A stretch of DNA of 64,000 nucleotides, from assembly GCA_016703155.1 (NCBI GenBank), contig JADJCP010000001.1, positions 186,001 to 250,000 on the forward strand. Direction: 5' to 3'. Position 1 is the stretch's first letter; the number at the start of each line of letters is the position of its first letter. The translations under genes were made by a program, and so were the position numbers. The notes under the pieces are model-generated. The model had not been told where the DNA came from. It saw only the letters and a list, made by a program, of their open reading frames with translations, and made no database searches. Origin of the DNA: Hydrogenophilales bacterium. GTDB taxonomy: Bacteria; Pseudomonadota; Gammaproteobacteria; Burkholderiales; Thiobacillaceae. Positions 36,508 through 45,632 of the stretch are shown here, in pieces.

Positions 36508-38055
36508 ATGAAAGTCAGAGCCCAATTCGCCTTCGTCTTCAATCTGGACAAGTGCATCGGTTGCCACACCTGTTCGGTGACCTGCAAGAACGTCTGGACC
36601 AACCGCAAGGGCGCCGAGTACATGTGGTTCAACAACGTCGAGTCCAAGCCCGGCATCGGTTATCCCAAGCAGTGGGAACACCAGGAAATCTGGCGCGGCG
36701 GCTGGGAGTTGAAGAACGGCAAGCTGCAACTCAAATCCGGTTCCAAGCTGGACCGCCTGCTGAACATCTTCGCCAACCCGGACATGCCGGAGATCGACGA
36801 CTACTACGAGCCGTTCACCTTCGACTACGCCCGCCTGCAGAACGCGCCCCTGAGCGAGGCGGCGCCCACCGCCCGGCCGGTGTCGCAGATCACCGGCGAG
36901 AAGATGGACAAGATCACCTGGGGTCCGAACTGGGAAGACGATCTGGCCGGCGAGTTCGAGAAGCGCTCCAAGGACCGCAACATGCGCAACCTGGAGAAGG
37001 AGATCTACAAGCAGTTCGAGCACACCTTCCACATGTACCTGCCGCGCATCTGCAACCACTGCATCAACCCGGCGTGCGTGGCGTCCTGCCCGTCCGGTTC
37101 GCTGTACAAGAGGGAAGAAGACGGCATCGTCCTGGTGGACCAGGACAAGTGTCGCGGCTGGCGCATGTGCATCAGCTCCTGCCCGTACAAGAAGGTGTTT
37201 TACAACTGGGAATCCGGCAAGGCCGAGAAGTGCATCGGCTGCTACCCGCGCGTCGAATCCGGCATGCCGACGGTGTGTTCCGAATCGTGCGTTGGCCGCA
37301 TCCGCTACAACGGCATCATGCTGTATGACGCCGACAAGATCGAACAACTGGCTTCGGTGCCCAACGAGCAGGACCTGTATCAGGCCCAGCTCGACATCTT
37401 CCTCGACCCGAACGATCCGAAGGTGATCGAGCAGGCGCGCATCGACGGCGTGCCCGACGACTGGATGGAAGCCGCGCGCAAGTCGCCCATCTACAAGATG
37501 GCGGTGGAATGGAAGATCGCCTTCCCGATGCACCCCGAGTTCCGCACCCTGCCGATGGTCTGGTACGTGCCGCCGCTCTCGCCGGTGCAATCGCACATCG
37601 ACCAGGGCGGGCTGTCGTCCGAACCGGGCAGCGTCATTCCGCCGGTGGAAAACCTGCGTCTGCCCGTGCAATACCTGGCCAACCTGCTCACCGCCGGCAA
37701 GGAAGCGCCCATCGTCTCGGCCCTGAAACGCATGATCGCCATGCGCGCCTATCAGCGTTCGGTTCACGTCGAGGGCATCCCCGACACCCGCGCCCTGGAC
37801 GAAATTGGCATGAGCGTCGATATGGCCCTGGAAATGTATCGCTATCTGGCCATCGCCAACTACGAGGACCGTTTCGTCATCCCGACCGGCCATGCCGAGG
37901 TCAACCTGGAGGATTTCTACGCCTTCCAGGGCCAGAACGGCTTCTCGTTCGGCAACGACTCCTCCCAGGGGATTTCCCCCAACTCCCTGTTCCCCGAGCG
38001 GCGCAAGGAGACGGTGGAATCCCTGGAACCCGCCCCCTCGGCGGACGAACGCTGA
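36508..38055 (+). CDS. narH: Respiratory nitrate reductase beta subunit NarH
   Basis: 515 aa electron-transfer subunit. Cys clusters: CIGCHTCSVTCKN, CNHCINPACVASCP, CRGWRMCISSCP, and CIGCYPRVESG with later CSESC. The Trp in CRGWRMC replaces the usual Cys and marks the 3Fe-4S cluster. The start is fixed by MKVRAQFAFVFNLDKC with TAGGAGA upstream. NarJ follows after 24 bp. Confidence 0.97.
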   Translation: MKVRAQFAFVFNLDKCIGCHTCSVTCKNVWTNRKGAEYMWFNNVESKPGIGYPKQWEHQEIWRGGWELKNGKLQLKSGSKLDRLLNIFANPDMPEIDDYYEPFTFDYARLQNAPLSEAAPTARPVSQITGEKMDKITWGPNWEDDLAGEFEKRSKDRNMRNLEKEIYKQFEHTFHMYLPRICNHCINPACVASCPSGSLYKREEDGIVLVDQDKCRGWRMCISSCPYKKVFYNWESGKAEKCIGCYPRVESGMPTVCSESCVGRIRYNGIMLYDADKIEQLASVPNEQDLYQAQLDIFLDPNDPKVIEQARIDGVPDDWMEAARKSPIYKMAVEWKIAFPMHPEFRTLPMVWYVPPLSPVQSHIDQGGLSSEPGSVIPPVENLRLPVQYLANLLTAGKEAPIVSALKRMIAMRAYQRSVHVEGIPDTRALDEIGMSVDMALEMYRYLAIANYEDRFVIPTGHAEVNLEDFYAFQGQNGFSFGNDSSQGISPNSLFPERRKETVESLEPAPSADER

Positions 38056-38079
38056 CCGCTGCCAAGCAAGGAGAACACT

Positions 38080-38595
38080 ATGCTTTATCGTATGCTGTCC
38101 AAACTGCTGGACTACCCCGACGAGGGACTCGCGGGCGTGCTTTGGGAACTGCGCCTGCGCGCGCGGCAGGGCACGGAATTCGAAGCCCACGAACGGCCGG
38201 CGGTCGAGACCTTCGTCGACTATCTGGAATCGCTGCCGCTGACCGAACTCCAGGCCGCCTATGTGGCCACCTTCGACATGGTCCCGGAGCACTCGCTGCA
38301 TCTCACTCACCATCTCTTTGGCGATGACAAGAACCGGGGGCCGGCGCTAATCGACCTGACCGAGTTCTACAAGGAATACGGCCTGGAACTGGCGGCCAAC
38401 GAATTGCCGGACTTCCTGCCCCTGGTGCTGGAATTCGCCGACCAGCTCGATGCCGAGGAAGCCCATATGTTCCTGTCGCAATGGACCAAGGTGCTGAAGC
38501 AGCTCGCCGCCAATCTGGAGGAAGCACGCAGTCCCTACGCACCCCTCGTCCGGTTGGTCGAGGACCGCGCCCAACTTGTCAAAGCCGCCGCCTGA
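38080..38595 (+). CDS. narJ: Nitrate reductase assembly chaperone NarJ
   Basis: 171 aa, shorter than E. coli NarJ but containing the TorD/NarJ core: LLDYPD near the start, and YVATFDMVPEHSLHLTHHLFGD with the conserved H-L-x2-H region. It binds apo-NarGH and permits Mo-cofactor insertion and membrane docking. CAAGGAG precedes the ATG; 13 bp separate it from narI. Confidence 0.93.
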   Translation: MLYRMLSKLLDYPDEGLAGVLWELRLRARQGTEFEAHERPAVETFVDYLESLPLTELQAAYVATFDMVPEHSLHLTHHLFGDDKNRGPALIDLTEFYKEYGLELAANELPDFLPLVLEFADQLDAEEAHMFLSQWTKVLKQLAANLEEARSPYAPLVRLVEDRAQLVKAAA

Positions 38596-38608
38596 ACAGG
38601 AGAACATC

Positions 38609-39295
38609 ATGGACCTGCATCAACTCGTCTTCGGGGTCTACCCCTACATCGCCCTGGTCACCTTCGCCCTGGGCAGCTGGATCCGTTTCGACCACGAGCA
38701 GTACACCTGGAAGAGCGATTCCAGTCAGTTGCTCTCAAAAGAGTACATGCGCTTTGCCAGCAATGTCTTCCACATCGGCATACTCGGCATCTTCTTCGGC
38801 CATCTGGTCGGCCTGCTGACCCCGCACGCGGTGTTTCTGGCTCTGGGTGTCAGTGATGTCGCGCACCAGGGCATCGCCGTGTTCGCCGGTGGCCTGTTCG
38901 GTCTGATGGTGATCCTCGGCGGTACCATCCTCTGGCTGCGGCGCCTGTTCAACAAACGGGTGCGCGCCGCCAGCCGCTGGATGGACATCAACATCCTCGG
39001 CTGGCTGGTGATGACCGCCATCGTCGGGTTCTCGACGATCTTCTGGTCGATCGAACACGGCAGCCAGGGCGACGCCTCGGTGATGATCAATCTGGCCAAC
39101 TGGGTGCAAAGCATCGTCACGCTGCAACCCAATCCGGACCTGATCCGCGACGTCGACACCGTCTTCAAGATCCATATCTTCTTCGGCCTGTCGGTGTTTC
39201 TGTTCTTCCCCTTCACCCGTCTGGTGCATATCTGGAGCGCACCGGTCGGCTATCTGTTCCGCGCCTACCAGATAGTACGGGCAAAACGGGTTTGA
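38609..39295 (+). CDS. narI: Respiratory nitrate reductase gamma subunit NarI
   Basis: 228 aa diheme cytochrome b that takes electrons from quinol. Five hydrophobic helices; heme ligand His candidates are in NVFHIGILGIFFGHLVG and in KIHIFFGLSVFLFFPFTRLVHIW. The start 38609 (MDLHQLVFGVYPYIALV) follows an AGGAG site; an upstream in-frame start overlaps narJ and has no ribosome site. Confidence 0.95.
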   Translation: MDLHQLVFGVYPYIALVTFALGSWIRFDHEQYTWKSDSSQLLSKEYMRFASNVFHIGILGIFFGHLVGLLTPHAVFLALGVSDVAHQGIAVFAGGLFGLMVILGGTILWLRRLFNKRVRAASRWMDINILGWLVMTAIVGFSTIFWSIEHGSQGDASVMINLANWVQSIVTLQPNPDLIRDVDTVFKIHIFFGLSVFLFFPFTRLVHIWSAPVGYLFRAYQIVRAKRV

Positions 39296-39301
39296 TTTCG
39301 C

Positions 39302-39383
39302 GCCACCATGGCTATATGCACCTTCTCGCGGGTTCTCCTTCGCAAACCATTTTTGCTCGCCTGAACAGCCATGGTGGCCTTTT
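39302..39383 (+). terminator. Possible terminator of the nar operon
   Basis: GCCACCATGGCT (39302-39313) and AGCCATGGTGGC (39367-39378) are perfect 12-bp complements, and the sequence continues CTTTTT. The 53-nt loop is long, so efficiency is uncertain. Confidence 0.5.
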
Positions 39384-39414
39384 TCAACGGACGATCCGGC
39401 CCGTGTCCGCGTGT

Positions 39415-39428
39415 CTGACATTGATCAA
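39415..39428 (+). promoter_or_regulatory. Weak FNR-like site upstream of DsrC-like gene
   Basis: CTGAC-ATTG-ATCAA has one perfect FNR half-site and lies about 90 bp before the ATG at 39511. The other half matches at only three positions. Confidence 0.3.
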
Positions 39429-39510
39429 GGCCCGGATGCCCGGTATCGTCGAACATCCTGCCTGAGTAGCGTAATTGGTTATTTTTAGTACCGAATCATC
39501 AGGAGCCGAC

Positions 39511-39918
39511 ATGTTGCAAACTCCGAAAGTTCACTATCGACCGGAGGCTGTAGACAGCACCAGCCCCTACGCCATCTACACCCGCAAGCTGCTGGTGAAT
39601 GGCGTCGAGATCCTCACCGACCCCGAGGGCTATATCCTGGACATGGACGCCTGGAGCGAAGATTTCGCACGCGCCCTGGCGGAGCAGGAAAAACTGGTCC
39701 TGACCGACGATCACTGGCAAGTCATCCAGTTCATCCGCGAGTATTACGAGGGCCATCGCGTGCAGGCGCAGGTACGCGACATGATCCGGCACTTCCGCGA
39801 AGTCTGGGGACCGGAGAAAGGCAATAACCGCTATCTGCATGACATCTTCCCCATGGGCGGCCCGCAGAAGCAGGGCAACCGACTGGCTGGCGTCCGCAAG
39901 ACCAAGGGCGAGCACTAA
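39511..39918 (+). CDS. DsrC/TusE/RspA-family protein lacking both conserved cysteines
   Basis: 135 aa. The fold is recognisable from DPEGYILDMDAWSEDFA, LTDDHWQVIQFIREYY and the C-terminal HDIFPMGGPQKQGNRLAGV. In DsrC/TusE the last segment has a Cys in G-x-C-x-I-A-G and another as the penultimate residue; here they read GNRLAG and TKGEH, so neither exists and sulfur transfer is not possible in the known way. This matches the RspA (regulatory) branch. It follows narI, separated by a likely terminator, with an AGGAG ribosome site. Confidence 0.85.
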   Translation: MLQTPKVHYRPEAVDSTSPYAIYTRKLLVNGVEILTDPEGYILDMDAWSEDFARALAEQEKLVLTDDHWQVIQFIREYYEGHRVQAQVRDMIRHFREVWGPEKGNNRYLHDIFPMGGPQKQGNRLAGVRKTKGEH

Positions 39919-39927
39919 GCGCTAATG

Positions 39928-40040
39928 GTCATTGCAAGCGCAGCGCGGCAATCCAGTGCGCTATATAAATCAACAGCCTAGGGATCGCCACGTCGCTGCG
40001 CTCCTCGTGGATGACGAATTCTTGGGCGTTTCCCCAAGCC
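39928..40040. repeat. Dispersed repeat, copy 1
   Basis: The sequence CATTGCAAGCGCAGCGCGG followed by CAATCCAGTGC, then AAATCAACAGCCTA, GGATCGCCACGTCGCTGCGC and GATGACG is closely repeated at 50964-51090. The outer parts form an imperfect palindrome (AGCG...CGCT and GGCAATCC...GGATCGCC), as in non-coding mobile palindromic elements common in proteobacteria. Boundaries are approximate. Confidence 0.7.
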
Positions 40041-40175
40041 ACCTTACCGACAAAACACACGGCCCACGAATAGAGTGGGCCGTGCTTGTGGCAAGCGGTC
40101 ACCTGGCATACGGCCAGCATTGACGCCGGCCGTATCGATCCGGATGCCCGACAGCGGCGACTGATTCAGTTGCGC

Positions 40176-40490
40176 TTACTTCAGCCGCATGTCGTTGGTG
40201 ACGGATTTGACGCCACCAATACCGCGCGCCAGTTCAACCGCCCGGTTCGCGGCGGTTTGGGAACTGACGAAGCCACTCAACTGGACGATGCCCTTGAAGG
40301 TTTCGACGTTGATTTCGGTGGCCTTCGTGGTTGGGTCGTCGACCAGGGCAGCCTTCACCTTGGCGGTGATCACGGTATCGTCAATGTACTGGCCGGCGCC
40401 TTCCTGACGCGACGTCGACGCACAACCGGCGGCGGTCAACAGGGTTGCGGCAAGGAAAACGGCGGAAAAATATTTGTTAAGTTGTTTCAT
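40176..40490 (-). CDS. BON domain lipoprotein
   Basis: 104 aa. The ATG at 40490 gives a lipoprotein signal with lipobox LTAAGC. The single BON domain follows (IDDTVITAKVKAALVDDP ... INVETFKGIVQLSGFV ... VKSVTNDMRLK). BON proteins attach to the outer membrane or periplasmic interface and are often induced by osmotic or envelope stress. It is longer upstream in frame, but that part has no coding character. Stands alone, convergent with the DsrC-like gene. Confidence 0.85.
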   Translation of the reverse strand: MKQLNKYFSAVFLAATLLTAAGCASTSRQEGAGQYIDDTVITAKVKAALVDDPTTKATEINVETFKGIVQLSGFVSSQTAANRAVELARGIGGVKSVTNDMRLK

Positions 40491-41067
40491 GATGGGTGCT
40501 CCAGTGGTGAGTAAAACAGGGCTTCTTGATACCGGCGCCCTTGATCGCACGCCGGATCGACGCCACGGGAACAGCATAGTCAACCTGGAAGGCTCGGTCG
40601 GTACGCTGCCGTACATATCCGGCAGGCCCCGGTACGTCTGTACAACATCGAACGCAACGCAACCTCAGGCCTGCGTACGTTACAGAACAGAACGCTGGGC
40701 ACTTCCGGCGCATCGTGCGCGCATGCAGGTTGGCATGATGAGTCAAGGTGGAAAAACCGGATGCATGATGGATCCGGGCGGGGTCGATCGCTCTCAGCGT
40801 GATGACTCCAGCGAGCAGCACCAACGAATATGAAACACGAAACCCCGGTTCAGGCGCTCAAACGATGGCACACTCGCATACTCATCCATTCTCAAAAAAC
40901 AGCACGCAATCATGCGGAACCTGACACTCTGCCAACTCCAGGTTGGTGCGTGACGTTTGCCTGGACTTTTCGGAGCACGCCGATGGCCATGAGTATGGCG
41001 CCCCCACGCGGCATGAAGCCGCGTTCTGATTGCACCCTCTTCACCTCGACCCGGCACTGAATCAAAC
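40491..41067. other. 577-bp non-coding stretch before the glycosyltransferase-like gene
   Basis: No convincing gene is seen. A possible plus-strand ORF at 40830-41060 (MKHETPVQALKRW...) lacks a ribosome site and any recognisable domain. Base composition is more AT-rich than the surrounding operons, continuing into the next gene. Confidence 0.5.
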
Positions 41068-41887
41068 ATGCCAGGGGTGTTGACCATCAGTTCGCTTGGA
41101 CGTTTAGGCCGCTTCGGAAACACGCTATTTCAAGTTTGCACCGGCTTGGCGCTGGCCAGAAAACTGGGCGCCGAGTTGCAGGTTCCAGATGACTGGATCG
41201 GCCGCAAAATATTCAAGGTGAATATTCCAAGCCTTAGCTCCAAGCCACGAATTCAAACCAGGATCGATTTTCTTCCCAACCGGGCGGAAATGGCGCATTT
41301 TGAGTAATCGACCTGGCAGGCTTCTGGCAATTCCGGAGGCCTTCGATCTTTACTCCAGGGAGGATGTTGCAAGCTGGCTCCCTTTTCAGGATTGGGTGCG
41401 CGATCGCTTCATGAACGAAGCCGGGTCCGCTTCCCGTCGTTTCCGTATAGCCATCCACAAGCGCAGGGGCGATTACCTGGCGCCACCCAATTCAACAAAG
41501 TTTTGCTTGGTTACCGATGCCTCTTTCAGAAAATGTCTGGAAGAACAGGTACGGGTTGATCACGCCTCCGCGGACAACATCGAGATCGTCGAATTGACCG
41601 ACGACACACCCAGGCACGATGAGGTTGCCGAAGCCATGGGGGTTGGTTTTCTGCCTGATTTCATGGCCATGGTAACGGCCAATGTGGTCATAAGATCCAA
41701 CAGTACCTTCAGTTTCTGGGCCGCGTTCATTGGTAACAACGAGGTGTATTCTCCAGTCGTTGAAGAAAAAGTTGGCTGGCACGATGTGGAATTTGTCAGA
41801 GGCAATCACCCCAGGATGGCCGACTCCAAAAATCATCCCTATTCCAAACTTACCGACTTATACCCAACGCGCAGAGCCCAGCCATAA
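41068..41887 (+). CDS. Glycosyltransferase family 11-like protein, possibly decayed (frameshift)
   Basis: About 272 aa when joined. The N-terminal GRLGRFGNTLFQ resembles the GxLGNQxFQ motif, and IAIHKRRGDYLAP the HxRRGDY motif, of GT11 (alpha-1,2-fucosyltransferase-like) enzymes; SNSTFSFWAAFIG is the usual C-terminal signature. The first frame stops at 41307; removing one T from the run 41298-41301 joins the parts. It is somewhat short for GT11, solitary (no capsule or O-antigen genes), and richer in A+T than its neighbours, suggesting horizontal transfer and perhaps decay. Confidence 0.65.
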
Positions 41888-42087
41888 TCGGCGGCGCCGT
41901 CCAGGTCATCGTCATCCGCCAGGCATGCGGCCAGGGGCAGTGTGTTCGATATCGAACAGACCTGTCCGGCGCGAAGGCCTATCATGTTCACTGTTTGCTT
42001 AGCCTGGATAACAGCCGGAGCGACACAAGATAGACGTGCTGGCCGGCAACACCCGAAGCGGCAAGACGCCACCCTACGCGGATCAAT

Positions 42088-43560
42088 ATGCCCTACCCTG
42101 CCCCATCCCCACCCGGCGTGGATCGCCACAACGCCGCGCCCCACTGGAAAAGCGTTCCAGCCATCATGGTTTCGCTGATGTCAGCCATAGTCGGCTGTGC
42201 CACTTTGACGCCGTCGCCAGCCACGCCCGACGCCATCGAGGTGCCGGCCACCTGGACCAGCGGCAACGAGACGACAGCCGTGCAGGCAACCTCGCTGGCG
42301 CAATGGTGGCGGCGCTTCGGCGATCCGCTGCTGGTCAAGCTCATCGACCAGGCCTTGCTGGCCAACACCAGCGTCAAGAGTTCGCAGGCGGCGCTGCAAC
42401 AGGCCAGGGCATTACGCGATGTCTCGGCGGCGGGGCTGCGGCCGTCGCTCGGCGGTTCGGCGTCGGCCCAGCGTAGCCGCTCCGGCGACAACGATGCGGC
42501 CAACAGCTATCGGGCGGGCCTCGACGCCAGTTGGGAACTCGACCTCTTCGGCGCCAACCGCAACGCACTGAACGCCAGCGAGGCGACGCTCCAGGCCAGC
42601 GCGGCGAGTCTGGGCGACGTGCGCGTCTCGGTCGCCGCCGAGGTGGCGCTCGGCTACATCGCCCTGCGCACGGCCCAGGCACGACTGGCGATCGCCAACG
42701 ACAATCTGGCCAGCCAGCTTGAGACGCAGCAGATCACCCAATGGCGCTTGCAAGCCGGCCTGGTGACCTCGGTCGAGGCCGAGCAGGCGCGCGCTTCGGT
42801 GGAACAGACGCGCGCCCAGTTGCCTACCTTGCAGACCAGCATCGCCCAGAACCGGCATGCCCTCGCCGTGCTCACCGGCCAACCGCCGGCGGCCTTGTCG
42901 ACGCTACTGGCAACGACCCAGCCGATCCCCCAGGTGTCCGACGATCTGGCGCTGAGCCTGCCCGCCGAAACCTTGCGCCAGCGACCCGACGTGCGCGCCG
43001 CCGAACACCAGGTCGCGGCGGCGCTGGCGCGTCTGGCGCAAGCCGACGCGGCGCGTCTGCCCAGCTTCAAGCTCAGCGGCTCGCTGGGCCTGAACGCCCT
43101 GAAGCTGAGTTCATTGACCAACAGCGCCTCGATCGTCAGCAGCGTGCTGGCCGGTGTCTCATGGCCGGTGTTCGACGGCGGCGCCGCGCGTGCCCAGGTG
43201 CGCGCCCAGCAGGCCGCGCTGGAGCAGGCGCGCGCCGCCTACCAGGCGAGCGTGCTGACCGCCTTGAAGGATGTCGAAGACGCGCTGGTCGCTCTGCGCG
43301 GCGACCGCGAACGCCTGCTGCGCCTGCAAAACGCCGCCGAGGCCGCCGGCAACGCCGCGCAACTGGCGCGCCTGCGCTACAACAGCGGCCTGGTCGACTT
43401 CCAGGTCGTGCTCGAAACCCAGCGTAGCCAGCTCAATACCCAGGACAGCGTCGCCAGCGCCACCGCCGAGATCAGCGCCGACCATGCGCGCCTTTACAAG
43501 GCCCTCGGCGGCGGCTGGCTAGCCGACGCTATCGAACCCACCAGGACACCGCGCTCATGA
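42088..43560 (+). CDS. Efflux outer-membrane factor lipoprotein (OprM/NodT family)
   Basis: 490 aa TolC-like channel. The hydrophobic segment ending SAIVGC makes Cys37 the likely lipid-modified residue; the longer start keeps the Lys before it, whereas ATG 42166 gives a very short signal. SLAQWWRRFGDPLLVKLIDQALLAN, DASWELDLFGANRNA and LRQRPDVRAAEHQ are diagnostic of the family, which has two repeated OEP domains. It overlaps the adaptor gene by 4 bp and begins a four-gene efflux operon. Confidence 0.88.
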   Translation: MPYPAPSPPGVDRHNAAPHWKSVPAIMVSLMSAIVGCATLTPSPATPDAIEVPATWTSGNETTAVQATSLAQWWRRFGDPLLVKLIDQALLANTSVKSSQAALQQARALRDVSAAGLRPSLGGSASAQRSRSGDNDAANSYRAGLDASWELDLFGANRNALNASEATLQASAASLGDVRVSVAAEVALGYIALRTAQARLAIANDNLASQLETQQITQWRLQAGLVTSVEAEQARASVEQTRAQLPTLQTSIAQNRHALAVLTGQPPAALSTLLATTQPIPQVSDDLALSLPAETLRQRPDVRAAEHQVAAALARLAQADAARLPSFKLSGSLGLNALKLSSLTNSASIVSSVLAGVSWPVFDGGAARAQVRAQQAALEQARAAYQASVLTALKDVEDALVALRGDRERLLRLQNAAEAAGNAAQLARLRYNSGLVDFQVVLETQRSQLNTQDSVASATAEISADHARLYKALGGGWLADAIEPTRTPRS

Positions 43561-44891
43561 ACACCGCCGCCCCCAGCACCCAAACAGCCAGCACTCCCGC
43601 CGATCCCGGCAACGCTGCCGATCTCGCCAGCTTGCTCGGCGAGCCGGCAACCCGGGCCTGGTATCGCCGGCCGATACTCTGGATCGGCGTGGCCCTGCTG
43701 CTGCTGGCCGCGGGCGGACTGTGGTACTGGCAGGCGCGCAAGACCGCCGATGCCGCGCCCAGCTACACCACGCACACCGTGGCGCGCGGTAATCTGACCC
43801 TGACCGTCACCGCCAACGGCACCCTGCAACCGACCCGCTCGATCAACATCGGCAGCGAACTCTCGGGCACCGTGCTGAAGGTCAATGTCGACGTCAACGA
43901 CCGCATCCGGAAGGGGCAGGTGCTGGTCGAACTCGACACCGCCAAGCTGCGCGACCAGATCCGCAGCTCACGCGCCAGCGTGGCGGCCGCGGAGGCCCGG
44001 GTCGCGCAAGCCGTGGCGACGGTGAAGGAAGCCCGGTCGGGCCTGGCGCGTTTCGAGGAAGTCGCGCGCCTGTCGGGCGGCAAGGTGCCATCCAAGGCCG
44101 AACTCGACGGCAGCCGTGCCACCCTGGCCCGCGCCATCGCCGACGAGACCAGCGCCCGGGCCAGCGTCACGGAAGCGCAGGCGGCGCTGTCGACCAATCA
44201 GATCAACCTGTCCAAAGCCTCGATCGTCGCGCCGGCCAACGGTGTGATCCTGACGCGCAGCGTCGACCCCGGCAACGCGGTCGCGGCCTCCCTGCAGGCG
44301 GTGACCCTGTTCACCGTCGCCGAAGACCTGACCCGGCTGCGGCTCTGGGTGTATGTCGACGAGGCCGACGTCGGCGCGGTGAAAGTCGGTCAGGATGCCA
44401 CCTTCACCGTCAGCGCCTATCCGACCCGCAAGTTTCCCGCGCGCATCACGCGCGTGGGCTTCGGCTCGACCATCACCGACAACGTGGTCACCTACCTGAC
44501 CTACCTGGACGTGGACAACGCCGACCTGAGCCTGCGCCCCGGCATGACCGCCACCGCCACCATCACCGCCGCCCGGCGCGACAACGTGCTGCTGGTGCCC
44601 AACACCGCGCTGCGCTTCACGCCCACGGCGGCAAAGCCGGATGCATCGGCCATGAAGAGCATCGGCGCCAGCCTGCTGCCGCGCATGCCCGGCAGCCGGA
44701 CCCGCAAGCCGGCGGCGGACGGCGCCAGCACCGCGGCGGCGCGCCAGGTATGGGTGCTGCGCGCCGGCCAGCCAGTGGCCGTGGCGGTGACGCCCGGCAT
44801 CAGCGACGGCCGCATGACCGAGATCGTCGCCGGCGACTTGCAGCCCGGCATGCTGGTCATCACAGATCAGAAGACCTCGGCGGTGAAATGA
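43557..44891 (+). CDS. MacA-like periplasmic adaptor of an ABC efflux system
   Basis: 444 aa. A cytoplasmic N-terminus with one membrane helix (~38-58) leads into the adaptor: barrel-sandwich half VARGNLTLTVTANGTLQP, coiled coil 120-190 (Ala/Arg-rich), second lipoyl half and beta-barrel LRLWVYVDEADVGAVKVGQ, and the membrane-proximal domain. It connects the ABC transporter to the outer-membrane channel encoded upstream. Overlaps both neighbours by 4 bp. Confidence 0.88.
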   Translation: MNTAAPSTQTASTPADPGNAADLASLLGEPATRAWYRRPILWIGVALLLLAAGGLWYWQARKTADAAPSYTTHTVARGNLTLTVTANGTLQPTRSINIGSELSGTVLKVNVDVNDRIRKGQVLVELDTAKLRDQIRSSRASVAAAEARVAQAVATVKEARSGLARFEEVARLSGGKVPSKAELDGSRATLARAIADETSARASVTEAQAALSTNQINLSKASIVAPANGVILTRSVDPGNAVAASLQAVTLFTVAEDLTRLRLWVYVDEADVGAVKVGQDATFTVSAYPTRKFPARITRVGFGSTITDNVVTYLTYLDVDNADLSLRPGMTATATITAARRDNVLLVPNTALRFTPTAAKPDASAMKSIGASLLPRMPGSRTRKPAADGASTAAARQVWVLRAGQPVAVAVTPGISDGRMTEIVAGDLQPGMLVITDQKTSAVK

Positions 44892-45632
44892 TGAGCGACA
44901 GCCTCATCCAGTTGCGCGGCATCACCAAACGCTACGGCAGCGGCGTCGCCGAGCTGATGGCGCTCAAGGGCATCGATCTGGACATCCGCGCCGGCGAGTT
45001 CGTCGCCATCATGGGGCCGAGCGGCTCGGGCAAATCCACGGCGATGAATATCCTCGGTTGTCTGGACACGCCGACCGCCGGGGAATACCTGTTCAAGGAC
45101 GCGCATGTCGAGGCCCTGTCGCGCGACCAGCGGGCACGGCTGCGGCGGCGCTACCTGGGCTTCGTGTTCCAGGGCTTCAACCTGCTGGCGCGCACCTCGG
45201 CGCAGGAAAACGTCGAACTGCCGCTGCTCTATCGCGGCGACAGTGCCGGCGTGCGCCGCGCCGCCGCCGCCGAGGCGCTGAAGGCCGTGGGACTGGGCGG
45301 CTGGGAACACCACACGCCGGCCGAACTGTCCGGCGGCCAGCAGCAGCGCGTCGCCATCGCCCGCGCCATCGTCACCGAACCCCGCGGTGCTGCTCGCCGA
45401 CGAGCCCACCGGCAACCTCGACACGCAACGCAGCCACGAAATCATGAGCCTGCTGATGGGGCTGAACAAAGACCACGGCATCACCGTGCTGATGGTGACG
45501 CACGAGGCCGACATGGCCGCCTACGCCGGGCGCATGGTGCATTTCATCGACGGCCGTATCGCCGACGACGCGATCAACCCGAACCCGGCCACCGGCGCGC
45601 CGGTCGCGCCGATGGAAAAAGAGGCCGCCTGA
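44888..45632 (+). CDS. MacB/LolD-type ABC transporter ATPase (frameshift)
   Basis: About 247 aa when repaired. Walker A GPSGSGKST near residue 40, Q-loop FVFQGFNLLA, signature LSGGQQQRVAIARA, Walker B VLLADEPTGNLD, H-loop VTHEAD. The frame is lost after IVTEP: the C-run 45380-45383 has one C too many, and removing it restores EPAVLLADEPTGNLD to the stop at 45632. MacB usually fuses ATPase and permease; here they are separate genes overlapping by 1 bp. Confidence 0.87.

Noticed and set aside
36472..38313. 613-codon open frame antisense to narH
   Set aside because: Same reason: an artefact of codon bias opposite a complete, well-conserved narH.
39421..39428. TTGATCAA palindrome as an FNR box
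   Set aside because: The two half-sites are adjacent without the 4-bp spacer; only the 14-mer at 39415 is kept, at low confidence.
40830..41060. 76-codon ORF upstream of the GT11-like gene
   Set aside because: No ribosome site, no domain, and unusual composition.
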